This document shows positions 36,458 through 44,746 of a DNA stretch of 64,000 nt, piece by piece (the stretch's first letter is position 1; every line of letters begins with the position of its first letter). The translations under genes were made by a program, and so were the position numbers. The notes beneath the pieces were generated by a model, which ran no database searches, had not been told where the DNA came from, and saw nothing but the letters and a program-made list of their open reading frames with translations. Source of the stretch: Bryobacterales bacterium. Its GTDB lineage: Bacteria > Acidobacteriota > Terriglobia > Bryobacterales > UBA6623. The stretch spans positions 25,165 through 89,164 of the forward strand of contig JAPPMG010000086.1 in assembly GCA_028819215.1 (NCBI GenBank), in the 5' to 3' direction.

Positions 36458-37629
36458 GTCAGCTCGGTGATGAAGCGGCGGATGCGCCGGATGCCTTCCT
36501 CCAATTCCTGCATCGAGGCCGCGTACGACAGCCGAACCTGCTCCGACGTGCCGAACGCTTCTCCCGGCACCACGGCCACGTGCTCGTCGCTGAGCAGCCT
36601 CTTGGCGAAGTCCATGGCGCAGTTCACGCCGCCCTTGCCGAAGGCGCAGCTGATGTTGGGGTAGGCGTAGAAGGCCCCGTGCGGCTGGGGGCAGCTCACT
36701 CCCGGAATCTCGTTCAGCGCCGCCACCACGTATGCGCGTCGCTCGCGGTACTGCTCCAGCATTTCGTAAACCGGTTCCATCGGGCCGGTCAGGGCCTCCA
36801 CGGCCGCCTTTTGCGCGATCGAGTTCGGGTTGGACGTGGCGTGGCTCTGCAGCTTGTTGACGTTGGAGATCAGCTCGGCGGGTCCCAGCAGGTAGCCGAG
36901 GCGCCAACCGGTCATGGCGAACGTCTTGGACAACGAACCGGTGACCACTGTGGCGGGCTTGGCGCCTTCGGCGGCGGCGATTGAGAACGGTTCGGCGCTG
37001 TAGACGAAGTGGCTGTAGCACTCGTCCGATAGCAGCGTCACCCCACGGCTCGACGTCAATGCCAGGATCTTTTCGAACTCGGCCCGGTTCACGACGGCGC
37101 CGGAAGGGTTGTTGGGCGAGTTGACAACCACGACCTTGGTGCGGTCGGTGAGGGCGCCCTCGATATCTGATGCCCTCAGCGCGTAGGAATTCGACTCGCT
37201 GGTCGCGACCTGCACTGGCGTCCCGCCGTAGTAGTTGATGACGTCGAAGAAAGTCACCCAGTACGGCACAGGCAGCACCACTTCGTCCCCGTCCCCGACC
37301 AGCGCGGCGAGGCAGTTGAAGATGGCATGCTTGCCCCCAACGGTCGCGATGCATTCACTCGGCGCGTATCCAGTTCCGAACTCGCGGGCGTGCCAGGCCA
37401 CGATCGCTTCGCGCAGTTCGGGAATGCCGCCTGCGGCCGTGTAGCGCGTAAAGTTGGCTTCGATAGCCCGAACGGCCGCCTGTTTGATGTGGTCGGGGGT
37501 CGGGAAGTCCGGCTCGCCGGCGCCTAGAGCCACGACATCGACACCCGCCCGCTTTAGCCTGCCGGCTTCTGCGGTTACTGCCATCGTGGTGGATTCGCTG
37601 ATCCGCCCCACGCGTGCGGAAAATTTCAT
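36454..37629 (-). CDS. Pyridoxal-phosphate class I/II aminotransferase (aspartate aminotransferase-like)
   Basis: 391 residues. Fold-type I landmarks: VVALGAGEPDFPTPDHIK, RYTAAGGIPELREAI, VVNSPNNPSGAVVNR and the PLP lysine in TGSLSKTFAMTGWRLGYLLG, with the Arg that binds the substrate carboxylate in VRLSYAASMQ. This matches the AspC/prephenate aminotransferase group of Acidobacteria and thermophiles. It starts 9 bases after the coaD stop and overlaps manA by 4 bases. A role in aspartate or aromatic amino-acid synthesis is likely. Confidence 0.93.
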   Translation of the reverse strand: MKFSARVGRISESTTMAVTAEAGRLKRAGVDVVALGAGEPDFPTPDHIKQAAVRAIEANFTRYTAAGGIPELREAIVAWHAREFGTGYAPSECIATVGGKHAIFNCLAALVGDGDEVVLPVPYWVTFFDVINYYGGTPVQVATSESNSYALRASDIEGALTDRTKVVVVNSPNNPSGAVVNRAEFEKILALTSSRGVTLLSDECYSHFVYSAEPFSIAAAEGAKPATVVTGSLSKTFAMTGWRLGYLLGPAELISNVNKLQSHATSNPNSIAQKAAVEALTGPMEPVYEMLEQYRERRAYVVAALNEIPGVSCPQPHGAFYAYPNISCAFGKGGVNCAMDFAKRLLSDEHVAVVPGEAFGTSEQVRLSYAASMQELEEGIRRIRRFITELT

Positions 37630-37638
37630 ACTTTCAGA

Positions 37639-38151
37639 CTAGCCTGTTCCACCCCTGCGATCCCGGCGCGCCTGGAGTGCCTCCGCGACATGGGGGGGCA
37701 CGAAATCGTCGATCTCGCCGCCGTGCTGGCAGACCTCCTTGACCAACCGAGAACTGAGGTAGCCGTACGCCTCGCCCGGCAGCATGAAGACGGTCTCGAC
37801 CCCTGGTGCGAGCTTGCGATTCATCAGGGCCATCTGCAACTCGTATTCGTAGTCCGAGACGGCACGGATCCCGCGCACGATCAGGCTCGCGTTCTGCTGG
37901 CGGGCGAAATCTACCAACAGCCCGTCGAAGCTGGCCACGCGGACATTTGCAAGGCCGTGGACCGACTTGCGGATCATCTCCAGTCGCTCAGGCAGCGGGA
38001 AATCGGCGTCCTTGGTGTCGTGCCGCAACACGGCGACAACGAGTTCTTCGAACTGCGAGGCCGCCCGCCGGATCAGATCGAGATGGCCGTTGGTGATGGG
38101 ATCGAAAGAGCCGGGATAGATGGCGACTCGGGACTTTGCCACAGCCGCCAT
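37639..38151 (-). CDS. coaD: Phosphopantetheine adenylyltransferase
   Basis: 170 residues, the usual CoaD length. It transfers AMP from ATP to 4'-phosphopantetheine, the penultimate step of coenzyme A synthesis. The nucleotidyltransferase motif is VAIYPGSFDPITNGHLDLIRRA (the GHxD His contacts ATP). SLIVRGIRAVSDYEYELQMALMNR and YLSSRLVKEV complete the family signature. The gene follows the alpha/beta hydrolase by 34 bases and precedes the aminotransferase by 9. Confidence 0.97.
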   Translation of the reverse strand: MAAVAKSRVAIYPGSFDPITNGHLDLIRRAASQFEELVVAVLRHDTKDADFPLPERLEMIRKSVHGLANVRVASFDGLLVDFARQQNASLIVRGIRAVSDYEYELQMALMNRKLAPGVETVFMLPGEAYGYLSSRLVKEVCQHGGEIDDFVPPHVAEALQARRDRRGGTG

Positions 38152-38185
38152 TGTACTTGGTGGAACCCGGCCGTCGCCGCGCGTG

Positions 38186-39142
38186 CTACAGGTGCGCGTC
38201 GAACCACTCGACGGCGAGTTGCTGGGCGCGCTCGCGCGCCTCGCGGTATATGCCGTAGTGCTTGATTCCGGGCAGCGTGACCAACTTCTTCACGCCGGTA
38301 GCCGCAGCGTGAGCCTTAATGGCGTGGTCGCGGTTGTCGAACAGCTCCTCGTGCTCGGCGATTACGAACATCAACGCCGCGTGAGATGCTTGCCGAGCCA
38401 GTTCGACGGGAGCGTAGTGCATCAGTTTGTCGCGGATCGGTGCTCCCCGCAGCGCTCCGACCTCGACCGCTCCTGGCGCGGGGTACGGCAACTGGCCGCG
38501 GGCACGCAGGGTGGCTTCCTTCAGGGTTCTGGCCCGCGCATCGTCGCTGGCTGCCACGAAGCGGGAGTCCATCCCGCCGACTTGGCTGAAGACCGCCTTC
38601 ACGCGGCGATCGTGGGCGGCCGCGTAGAGCACATGGCCGCCGGAATAGCTGCTGCCCCAGACACCGATGCGTTGCGTGTCGCACATGGGCTCGGCTTGCA
38701 GCCAGTGCAGGGCGTTGAGCCAGTCCCGGCCCTGCTCTACTGGATCCACCACTTCGCGGATCGCGATCACCTCGGCACGGAAGGTGCCCGCCTTGCCGTC
38801 CGGAGCGGGGTTGGCAAGGATGACGCGGGGATCGCTGTTGCCCCAGCCGCGGTAGTCGAATGCCACCGCGAGATATCCGGCCTTGGCGAAGACGACCGCA
38901 TCTCGCCGGAGGCCGCGCGCAGTGCCGCCCCAGCCGTGGGCCATGAGGATGCAAGGGAGCATTTCGCCGTCCCTGTCGCTCGGCGAGAAGATTTCTGCGG
39001 CTAGCCGCGTGCCTTCACTGAGAATCGTGTCGGTGCGCCAATTGACGCCGACGGGCGCTCGCCATTCCTGCTGAGCGAAGGCCCCGACCCCCGACAGTGA
39101 CAGACAGATCAGAGCAACCAGAGCCGCGCGCATGGCACTCAT
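38186..39142 (-). CDS. Secreted alpha/beta hydrolase (X-Pro dipeptidyl peptidase/dienelactone hydrolase-like)
   Basis: 318 residues with a signal peptide ending near GAFAQQ. The oxyanion region is CILMAHGWGGTARG. The nucleophile elbow is GVWGSSYSGGHVL (G-x-S-x-S-G type). The catalytic His is in LVTLPGIKHYGIYREA near the C-terminus, and the Asp/Glu in VIAEHEELFDNRDH. It is probably an exported esterase or peptidase. It is 8 bases downstream of the cyclodeaminase gene and 34 upstream of coaD on the same strand. Confidence 0.88.
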   Translation of the reverse strand: MSAMRAALVALICLSLSGVGAFAQQEWRAPVGVNWRTDTILSEGTRLAAEIFSPSDRDGEMLPCILMAHGWGGTARGLRRDAVVFAKAGYLAVAFDYRGWGNSDPRVILANPAPDGKAGTFRAEVIAIREVVDPVEQGRDWLNALHWLQAEPMCDTQRIGVWGSSYSGGHVLYAAAHDRRVKAVFSQVGGMDSRFVAASDDARARTLKEATLRARGQLPYPAPGAVEVGALRGAPIRDKLMHYAPVELARQASHAALMFVIAEHEELFDNRDHAIKAHAAATGVKKLVTLPGIKHYGIYREARERAQQLAVEWFDAHL

Positions 39143-39150
39143 GGTAGTCG

Positions 39151-40080
39151 CTAGCGCAACTTGCGATACAAGAAGTCGGCCATCGCGATGTCTTCGACAG
39201 CGAGACCCTGAGACTCGAACAGCGTGATCTGCTCGACGCCGGTACGCCCGTTACAATTTCCAGCCAGCACATCGTGGAGTTCGCAGGCGTCGGCCCAATC
39301 GAACACCCCGTCCTTTTCTGCCTGTGTGAGGTCGCCCGCTTCCATCTGGGCCTGCTCCATGGAATCCACTGCGATCAGTGATGCCATTCGCACCGCGTCC
39401 CCGTCGATCTCCCTGCGCAAGACGTGGTTGCTGCCTGCGGCGTTGATGTGGGTGCCCGGCCTGAGCAGGCGACCGGGGAACACCGGGCTGCGGGAATTGG
39501 TGACGGTAATCACGATGTCGGCGCCATCTAGGGCTTCCTCGGGCGACTGAGTCGCGGTTACTGAGAGACTCAGCCGGTCGCTCATGCGCTCGGCGAATGC
39601 GTGGCGGCGTTCGGCTTTGCGACTGAAGACGCGCGCTTGCTCCAACTTGCGGGCACAACTTACAGCCTCAAGCTGGGTTTCCGCTTGGAAGCCGCTGCCG
39701 AAGATCGCGACCCGAGACGCGTCCGGTCTTGCGAGGTGGCGGGTCGCGACGCCGCTAGCGGCCCCGGTGCGGATCTGCCCGAGGATGTTGGCCTCGATTT
39801 CGGCCAGCAGTTGTGCGGTGTTCGAGTCGAACAGCAGCACTCTGAAGTCAGGCGCCCCCACTGCAGGGTTTGAGGCGTATACTTTGATGCCCACCAATCC
39901 GTTTTCGTTGTCTCCACCTGCCATATAGTGCAGCAGGGTGCGGCTGTCCATGGCCACGCGGCGGCGCGGATGGTTGACCGCACGGCCGGCGGCCAGGCGC
40001 AGCAGCATCCGTTCGACCAGATCCATGGCCTCGGGCATGGAGATCGTCTCTCGGACTTGTTTCTCAGTGACGCGGATCAT
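39151..40080 (-). CDS. Ornithine cyclodeaminase/mu-crystallin family protein
   Basis: 309 residues. The Rossmann motif is VAIFGSGFQAETQLEAV, preceded by ASGVATRHLARPDASR. A conserved NAD-binding/catalytic block GTHINAAGSNHVLRREID and the NSRSPVFPG loop are present. The family includes ornithine cyclodeaminase, alanine dehydrogenase and ketimine reductase. The catalytic Asp conserved in true ornithine cyclodeaminase cannot be confirmed without an alignment, so the reaction is left open. It probably heads the five-gene minus-strand run. Confidence 0.87.
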   Translation of the reverse strand: MIRVTEKQVRETISMPEAMDLVERMLLRLAAGRAVNHPRRRVAMDSRTLLHYMAGGDNENGLVGIKVYASNPAVGAPDFRVLLFDSNTAQLLAEIEANILGQIRTGAASGVATRHLARPDASRVAIFGSGFQAETQLEAVSCARKLEQARVFSRKAERRHAFAERMSDRLSLSVTATQSPEEALDGADIVITVTNSRSPVFPGRLLRPGTHINAAGSNHVLRREIDGDAVRMASLIAVDSMEQAQMEAGDLTQAEKDGVFDWADACELHDVLAGNCNGRTGVEQITLFESQGLAVEDIAMADFLYRKLR

Positions 40081-40184
40081 AGGAATGCTAGTCTAGTCGA
40101 GTCTGTACTCGGGCAGCGCGTGCCGGAGTCCATTCGACACGCTGACAGGTGTGGAGTTGAATCCGTCCCGCAGGGGGCACCGCC

Positions 40185-41168
40185 GTGATCGGGGACTGCA
40201 ATCGCAACGACTCGGATACTCTCGCTGGCAGCCCATGCAGGGGATGCCAGCGGCTGCGGCGGAGTTTTCTCCTGGCTTGCGGCGGCCTCTTCCTGGCAGT
40301 AGGGTCCGGCACCGCTCAGCAAATGCCGACTCAATCAAAGATTCGCGCCCTCATCGTTGACGGGTTCAGCAATCACGACTGGCGCAAGACGACTGGTTTC
40401 ATCAAGGCGACCCTTGCCGGCACCGGCATGTTCGAAGTCGAGGTTACGACCACGCCTGGCGATTCCGACGATCCGGCCTGGGGCAGTTGGCGTCCGACGT
40501 TCTCCGGCTTTGGCGTGGTGATCGTCAACTGGAACAACGTTCGCAGGACCGAGCTGCGCTGGCCCGATCCGGTCGAGCGTGCCTTGGAGGCCTACGTTCG
40601 AGGCGGCGGAGGCCTGCTGGCCTTCCATTCTGCGAATAACGCCTTCCCGCACTGGGCCGAGTATGACCGTATGATCGGCCTCGGCTGGCGCGACAAGGAC
40701 CACGGCGTCGCGCTGCAGCTCGATGCCGAAGGGGCGATCCGGCGAATTCCGGCGGGTGAGGGCGAAAAGACAAGTCACGGGCCACGCCAGGATACGGTTG
40801 TGATTCGGCTCGCCGACCATCCGATCACCCGCGGCACTCCCGAGCGATGGCTGACTCCCGACATCGAGGTCTATACGTATGGGCGCGGCCCGGCTGAGGA
40901 GCTCACGGTGCTGACCTACGGCCGCCACGTGGCCACCAACCGCTATTGGCCCCTGGAGTGGGTCGTGTCGTACGGGAGCGGGCGGGTCTACAGTTCGTCG
41001 TTCGGGCACATCTGGGGCAACGACGTCGGAATTCCCGAGCGCGTGCTCTGCGTAGGCTTTCAGACGGGCCTGATCCGAGCGGCGGAATGGCTTGCCACAG
41101 GTGCTGTCAGTTATCCCGTGCCAGACGATTTCCCGAGTGAAGCTGCAATCTCGCTGCGCCGCCGCTGA
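40185..41168 (+). CDS. Exported ThuA-domain protein
   Basis: 327 residues. A long N-terminus leads to a signal segment (RRSFLLACGGLFLAVGSGTAQQ) and then the ThuA/type-1 glutamine amidotransferase-like fold: IRALIVDGFSNHDWRKTTGFI, GGLLAFHSANNAFPHWAEYD, HPITRGTPERWL and the C-terminal YSSSFGHIWG. ThuA members are linked to trehalose utilisation and other sugar metabolism. The exported forms are common in Planctomycetes and Acidobacteria. The listed GTG start is tentative because the first 25 residues are atypical. It is divergent from the cyclodeaminase gene. Confidence 0.87.
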   Translation: MIGDCNRNDSDTLAGSPCRGCQRLRRSFLLACGGLFLAVGSGTAQQMPTQSKIRALIVDGFSNHDWRKTTGFIKATLAGTGMFEVEVTTTPGDSDDPAWGSWRPTFSGFGVVIVNWNNVRRTELRWPDPVERALEAYVRGGGGLLAFHSANNAFPHWAEYDRMIGLGWRDKDHGVALQLDAEGAIRRIPAGEGEKTSHGPRQDTVVIRLADHPITRGTPERWLTPDIEVYTYGRGPAEELTVLTYGRHVATNRYWPLEWVVSYGSGRVYSSSFGHIWGNDVGIPERVLCVGFQTGLIRAAEWLATGAVSYPVPDDFPSEAAISLRRR

Positions 41169-41266
41169 CCGTCGGCCTGGCGGCTTGGGTCCGGCAGGTC
41201 TTGAGGGACGTCTGTCTAGCGCGTTCCCGACGCGATCTGTTGATGACCTCGGCGCTTGAGGTTTTC

Positions 41267-42235
41267 TCAGTCGAGGGTATAGAACTCGTATCGGATTGAC
41301 CAGCGATCAGACTGCCTTGGCGCGAGCTTCAAGTCAATGAACGGCTCCGGGCACAGCGTAGTCCGCGGGGACCAGTACTGCAGCTTGGCCAACGGCCGGT
41401 CGGTGACAACGCGCACTCCGGCCTTCACCTTGCGGTTTTCGATCGTGAATACGTGGTCTTCGGCGGTGGCGCCGTAGCCCGCGAGCATCGTGAAAATGCT
41501 CTCACCCGGCGGTATGTGCTTCTCGTACCGCAGTTGCCTTCCGCTGATGCTGACGTAGCCTCCCATCTGGCGGTCTGCTGTCAGTTCGAACGGAAACTCC
41601 ACCGCAAAGTCTGGCCCGGTGGGCTGGTTGTCGATCACGAAGAAGTTGTGGTTGTACACGTTCGTCTCGATCGCCTTGCGGCCCGTGTTCTCCAGCGCAT
41701 GATCGATGACCAGCTCGGGCTGTCCCGGTGTCAAAGTGAGGCGCTTCGTCAGGCGGTACCCGTAGCCAAGGCTTGGCTCGGCAACTTCGTGGGTGAACTC
41801 GATCCAATTCGCCCCTTGCCGGATCGTCCACTCGCCGGGGTCGACGACCTTGTAGCTATGTCGCCAGCGGTAGTCGTCTTCCTCCGGCTTTTCGACGACG
41901 CCTACGCCGATGCGCAGGAAGCGGTCCCCGCCATCGTCATAGCCGAGTCCCTTTTCGGCTGTGCGGTACTCCTCGACCGGTCCAGTGATGCGGTCGTGCA
42001 GATAGGGGTCGCTGGATTCCTGCCACTCTCCGAAATACTGGTGGCCGGCGTACCTCAAGCTGTAGATCGCCCCGGACCAATCGAAACGCGTTCCGCGGTA
42101 GTATCCGTTTTCGGGATCCGGCAGGTACACCTGCGCTTCGATCAGTTCGTTCGCGAACTGTGCTGAAGGATGCTCGGCGGCTGGCGAGGAAGGAGCGAGT
42201 GCAAGACAGGCGACTGCAAGTGTTAGGAGACGCAT
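41267..42235 (-). CDS. Secreted hypothetical protein, galactose-mutarotase-like fold suspected
   Basis: 322 residues with a signal peptide (MRLLTLAVACLALAPSSPAA). The rest is beta-rich with aldose-1-epimerase-like rhythm: YYRGTRFDWSGAIYSLRYAGHQYFGEW, RLTKRLTLTPGQPELVIDHALEN, NVYNHNFFVIDNQPTGPDF, WSPRTTLCPEPFIDLKLAP. The His in NHNFF and the C-terminal PEPFIDL pattern match mutarotase-fold positions. No activity is assigned. Similar secreted proteins occur in Solibacter-type genomes. It is convergent with the ThuA gene. Confidence 0.7.
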   Translation of the reverse strand: MRLLTLAVACLALAPSSPAAEHPSAQFANELIEAQVYLPDPENGYYRGTRFDWSGAIYSLRYAGHQYFGEWQESSDPYLHDRITGPVEEYRTAEKGLGYDDGGDRFLRIGVGVVEKPEEDDYRWRHSYKVVDPGEWTIRQGANWIEFTHEVAEPSLGYGYRLTKRLTLTPGQPELVIDHALENTGRKAIETNVYNHNFFVIDNQPTGPDFAVEFPFELTADRQMGGYVSISGRQLRYEKHIPPGESIFTMLAGYGATAEDHVFTIENRKVKAGVRVVTDRPLAKLQYWSPRTTLCPEPFIDLKLAPRQSDRWSIRYEFYTLD

Positions 42236-42436
42236 GTGCCAAATCGTAGCCCATCCTCGAACAAGCCGGTACCGGATGGGTCGCCGCCGTCGAACTGTGA
42301 GTCGCGCTTTGTCGGATGGCTGGCTGGCAGAACGATGACGAGAAGCGGATCTGCGGCAGCTGCGGGAGTCCGAGCCACGGCCTCCCGGCTGCCACCACAG
42401 GCCTTACGCGGCACAAGGAAGATTCAAGCGTGTACC

Positions 42437-42517
42437 ATGAAACTTGAAGGGCGGCCGGACGATTGGGCGGCCGTTGAGGATCTGTCCCAAGAGGGGGGTG
42501 TAGAGGTTTTTGGCTGA
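42437..42517 (+). other. Short upstream ORF overlapping the rpsU start
   Basis: A 26-codon frame from ATG 42437 (MKLEGRPDDWAAVEDLSQEG) ends at TGA 42515-42517, a few bases inside rpsU, which begins with TTG at 42510. The rare TTG start of rpsU and the overlap suggest that ribosomes finishing this leader could reinitiate at rpsU. There is a purine-rich stretch (GAGGGGGG) 11 bases before the TTG that could act alone, so coupling is only a possibility. Confidence 0.35.
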
Positions 42518-42707
42518 GATTCACATTTCATCCGATGAGATGCTGGAGTCTGCCCTGCGCCGGTTCAAGCGCAAGGTGCAGCAGGAAGACATCATCAAGG
42601 ACGTCAAGAGGCATTCGTATTACATGAAGCCAGGCGAGAAGAAGCGCCTCAAGCAGGCGCTAGCTCGCAAGCGCCTGCGTAAGCGATCGCGAGCACCACG
42701 CGATTAG
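42510..42707 (+). CDS. rpsU: 30S ribosomal protein S21
   Basis: 65 residues, a typical bS21: SALRRFKRKVQQEDIIKDVKRHSYYMKP followed by a Lys/Arg-rich tail (KKRLKQALARKRLRKRS). It helps 30S subunits base-pair with mRNA at initiation. The start is TTG 42510, giving the family N-terminus AEIHISSDEMLE. It is followed directly by a strong terminator hairpin (42724-42780), so it is a single-gene unit. A short leader ORF overlaps the start. Confidence 0.95.
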   Translation: MAEIHISSDEMLESALRRFKRKVQQEDIIKDVKRHSYYMKPGEKKRLKQALARKRLRKRSRAPRD

Positions 42708-42723
42708 CTGGAAGCGCTGTTCT

Positions 42724-42780
42724 GGGTGGGACGATCCGAGGTTCCTTGGGGACAGCTCGGATCCTTCCACCCTTTGTGTT
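42724..42780 (+). terminator. Intrinsic terminator of rpsU
   Basis: GGGTGG (42724-42729) pairs with CCACCC (42667+100 = 42767-42772), and GATCCGAG (42733-42740) pairs with CTCGGATC (42756-42763). The two stems stack with a small internal loop and are followed by a T-rich tract (TTTGTGTTT). The position, 17 bases after the rpsU stop, fits. Confidence 0.85.
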
Positions 42781-42797
42781 TCGGGCGACCGTCGCTT

Positions 42798-44039
42798 CTA
42801 GGATTCAAGGAGCGCGCCCGAAGGATCCACCCACGGCACGCTATGGTCTCCATCGACTGCAAGCGTTTCGGGCGGTGAGTCGATGTGGAAGATCGACCAC
42901 GGCCCTGGGATGAACGGATAGCGCTCGACCACCGATTCGTCCACCTCGACGCCGATGCCGGGTTTGTCCGGCATCACGAGATGTCCGGCCTCGAGTTGCA
43001 AGGGCTCCGTCAGGATCTCGTCCGCGACCGGGAAGGCGTACATGCCGGGCTTGCCGTCATTGGAGTGCAGCGGGTATTCCAGCCACTCCACGACGCTCTC
43101 GTCACAGCACACTCCCAGCTGGGCCGCCGCGATCACCTCCAAGAGCGTGCCCCAGCTGTGGAACGCGAAGCGGATGCCTTGCCGTTCAGCGCCCGCGAAC
43201 ACGCGCTGGCCCATGGCAAAGCCCCCTTGGCAGCAAACATCCATTTGCACGAAGTCGACGCCGCCTGACTCGATCAGATCTTCAAATGAGGCCTCGTCGG
43301 GCTCGTGTTCCCCGGATGCCACCGGTAGCGGCTGGCTGTCGTGCAAGCGCTTGTAGCCCGCGTGATCGTCCGGAGGCAGGGGCTCTTCGACCCAGTAGGG
43401 GCTGAGTGGTTCGAGGTCTTCGCACAGCTTCCGGATAGTCGCCGGAGAATAGCTGCGGTCCCCCATCCGCCACCAGGCGTGGCAGTCCAGCATGATCCCG
43501 AAGTCCGGCCCCGTCGCCGTGCGAATCGCTTCAGTCGTGCGCAGGTCGCCCTCCGGCCCGGCGGCGGGCCGGAGCTTGTAGGCGGGAAACCCCAGAGCCT
43601 GAACAGCCGCCGCCTCGGCCGCGTAGCCTTCGGGAGGCATGTACATGCCTGCGGATCCGTAGCACTTGATGCGATCGCGCTTGGCGCCGCCGAGCAGCGA
43701 CGACATTGGCACGCCCTCTGCCTTGGCGGCCGCATCGATCACCGCGACCTCTACCGCGTGGTAGGTCTTCTGGGTGTCGAGCCCTGCGGAGAATCCGTAA
43801 TCGCGCCAGCCCAGGGGATCGCGCCCCTCTAGGAACGGGCCGATCGTGCCGTCGATTTCGCGCACCGCGCGCACATGCGCCGGCCCGGGAGCGAACCCTA
43901 CGATGCCCGCATCGGTGCGGACCCGGATCAGCATCGCATCGCGCTTGAGAATAATGCGCAGCCCGCCGTAGAACGGCAGGCGAATTGGTTGTTCGAAGGG
44001 GCAGGACATCAAGAGCCCCTCAACTTTGGTGATTCTCAC
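42798..44039 (-). CDS. Enolase-superfamily (mandelate racemase/muconate lactonizing) enzyme, cytoplasmic
   Basis: 413 residues from GTG 44039, preceded by AAGGAG five bases upstream. The frame is open to 44192, but the upstream part is not protein-like. MR/MLE signatures: VRITKVEGLLMSCPFEQPIRLPFYGG at the capping domain, AVIDAAAKAEGVPMSSLLGG, metal ligands in GIMLDCHAWWRMGD, YWVEEPLPPDDH and VASGEHEPDEASFEDLI. It lacks a signal, unlike the paralogue at 33749. It is likely a sugar-acid dehydratase or related racemase; the substrate is not determined. Confidence 0.92.
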   Translation of the reverse strand: MRITKVEGLLMSCPFEQPIRLPFYGGLRIILKRDAMLIRVRTDAGIVGFAPGPAHVRAVREIDGTIGPFLEGRDPLGWRDYGFSAGLDTQKTYHAVEVAVIDAAAKAEGVPMSSLLGGAKRDRIKCYGSAGMYMPPEGYAAEAAAVQALGFPAYKLRPAAGPEGDLRTTEAIRTATGPDFGIMLDCHAWWRMGDRSYSPATIRKLCEDLEPLSPYWVEEPLPPDDHAGYKRLHDSQPLPVASGEHEPDEASFEDLIESGGVDFVQMDVCCQGGFAMGQRVFAGAERQGIRFAFHSWGTLLEVIAAAQLGVCCDESVVEWLEYPLHSNDGKPGMYAFPVADEILTEPLQLEAGHLVMPDKPGIGVEVDESVVERYPFIPGPWSIFHIDSPPETLAVDGDHSVPWVDPSGALLES

Positions 44040-44157
44040 GTCATCTCCTTGATTGCCGGCCAACCCCACGCGCCGGCTAGAACGGGACGGATCCCTAGGT
44101 CCATCGTAAGAGTTCGAGCTGCTTGCCTCGGGACGGGGCACGACATAGGCTGAATCC

Positions 44158-44703
44158 ATGCGAATCCTTGTGGCCCTTTTCGCCGTCGCCATGTGCCTGC
44201 CTGCCCAAGCCGTCCCGTGCGTGGCATCCGATGAACTCGCGGAGATCTACGTTGCCGATCAGGATGACCGCAAGGAGAATCCGATCGATTGGAGCGTTGT
44301 GGGAAGGCGCGACCGGGAGCGCCGGGAGCGCGTGGGGGAGCTGATCGCCGCCGCTGAGCTGCGATGTCCCGTGGATTTCTTCCACGCGGCAATGGTCTAT
44401 CAGCATGGGCACTCACCTAGTCACTTCTTGCTGGCCCACATCCTCGCGACGGCAGCGGCGTTCCAAGGGCACGAACCGGCAATCAAGCTCTCGGCCTCGA
44501 CGCTTGACAGATACTTGGGAACAGTTGGCCAGCCGCAAGTCTTCGGAATGCAGCTGCGCAAGATGCCGTGGGAGGACGATTTCTCTCCAGAACCGTTCGA
44601 TCGCGAAATGTTGCCCGACTTCGTTCGCCAGCTGTACAACGTCCCAAGCCTGGCTGATTTGGAAGCCCGTCTTGAGCGCAGGAACCAAGCCGCCCAACCG
44701 TAG
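44158..44703 (+). CDS. Secreted hypothetical protein, DUF6624-like
   Basis: 181 residues with a short signal peptide (MRILVALFAVAMCLPAQA). An acidic YVADQDDRKENP segment is followed by a helix rich in Arg/Glu, then HAAMVYQHGHSPSHFLLAHILATAAAFQG and GTVGQPQVFGMQL. The order resembles DUF6624 proteins, which share a DQxxR start and a His-rich middle helix. The assignment is from memory and only moderate. No function is known. It is divergent from the enolase-superfamily gene and convergent with prmC. Confidence 0.6.
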   Translation: MRILVALFAVAMCLPAQAVPCVASDELAEIYVADQDDRKENPIDWSVVGRRDRERRERVGELIAAAELRCPVDFFHAAMVYQHGHSPSHFLLAHILATAAAFQGHEPAIKLSASTLDRYLGTVGQPQVFGMQLRKMPWEDDFSPEPFDREMLPDFVRQLYNVPSLADLEARLERRNQAAQP

Positions 44704-44746
44704 CTCGTTGCTGGGCATCGCTGTCGGAAATGCAGGCGGCGCGGGT

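Noticed and set aside
36458..37354. 627-residue open frame extending manA upstream over the aminotransferase gene
   Set aside because: The extension is in a different frame to a clearly real aminotransferase gene, is Arg/Gly-rich and shows no similarity. ManA starts at GTG 36457.
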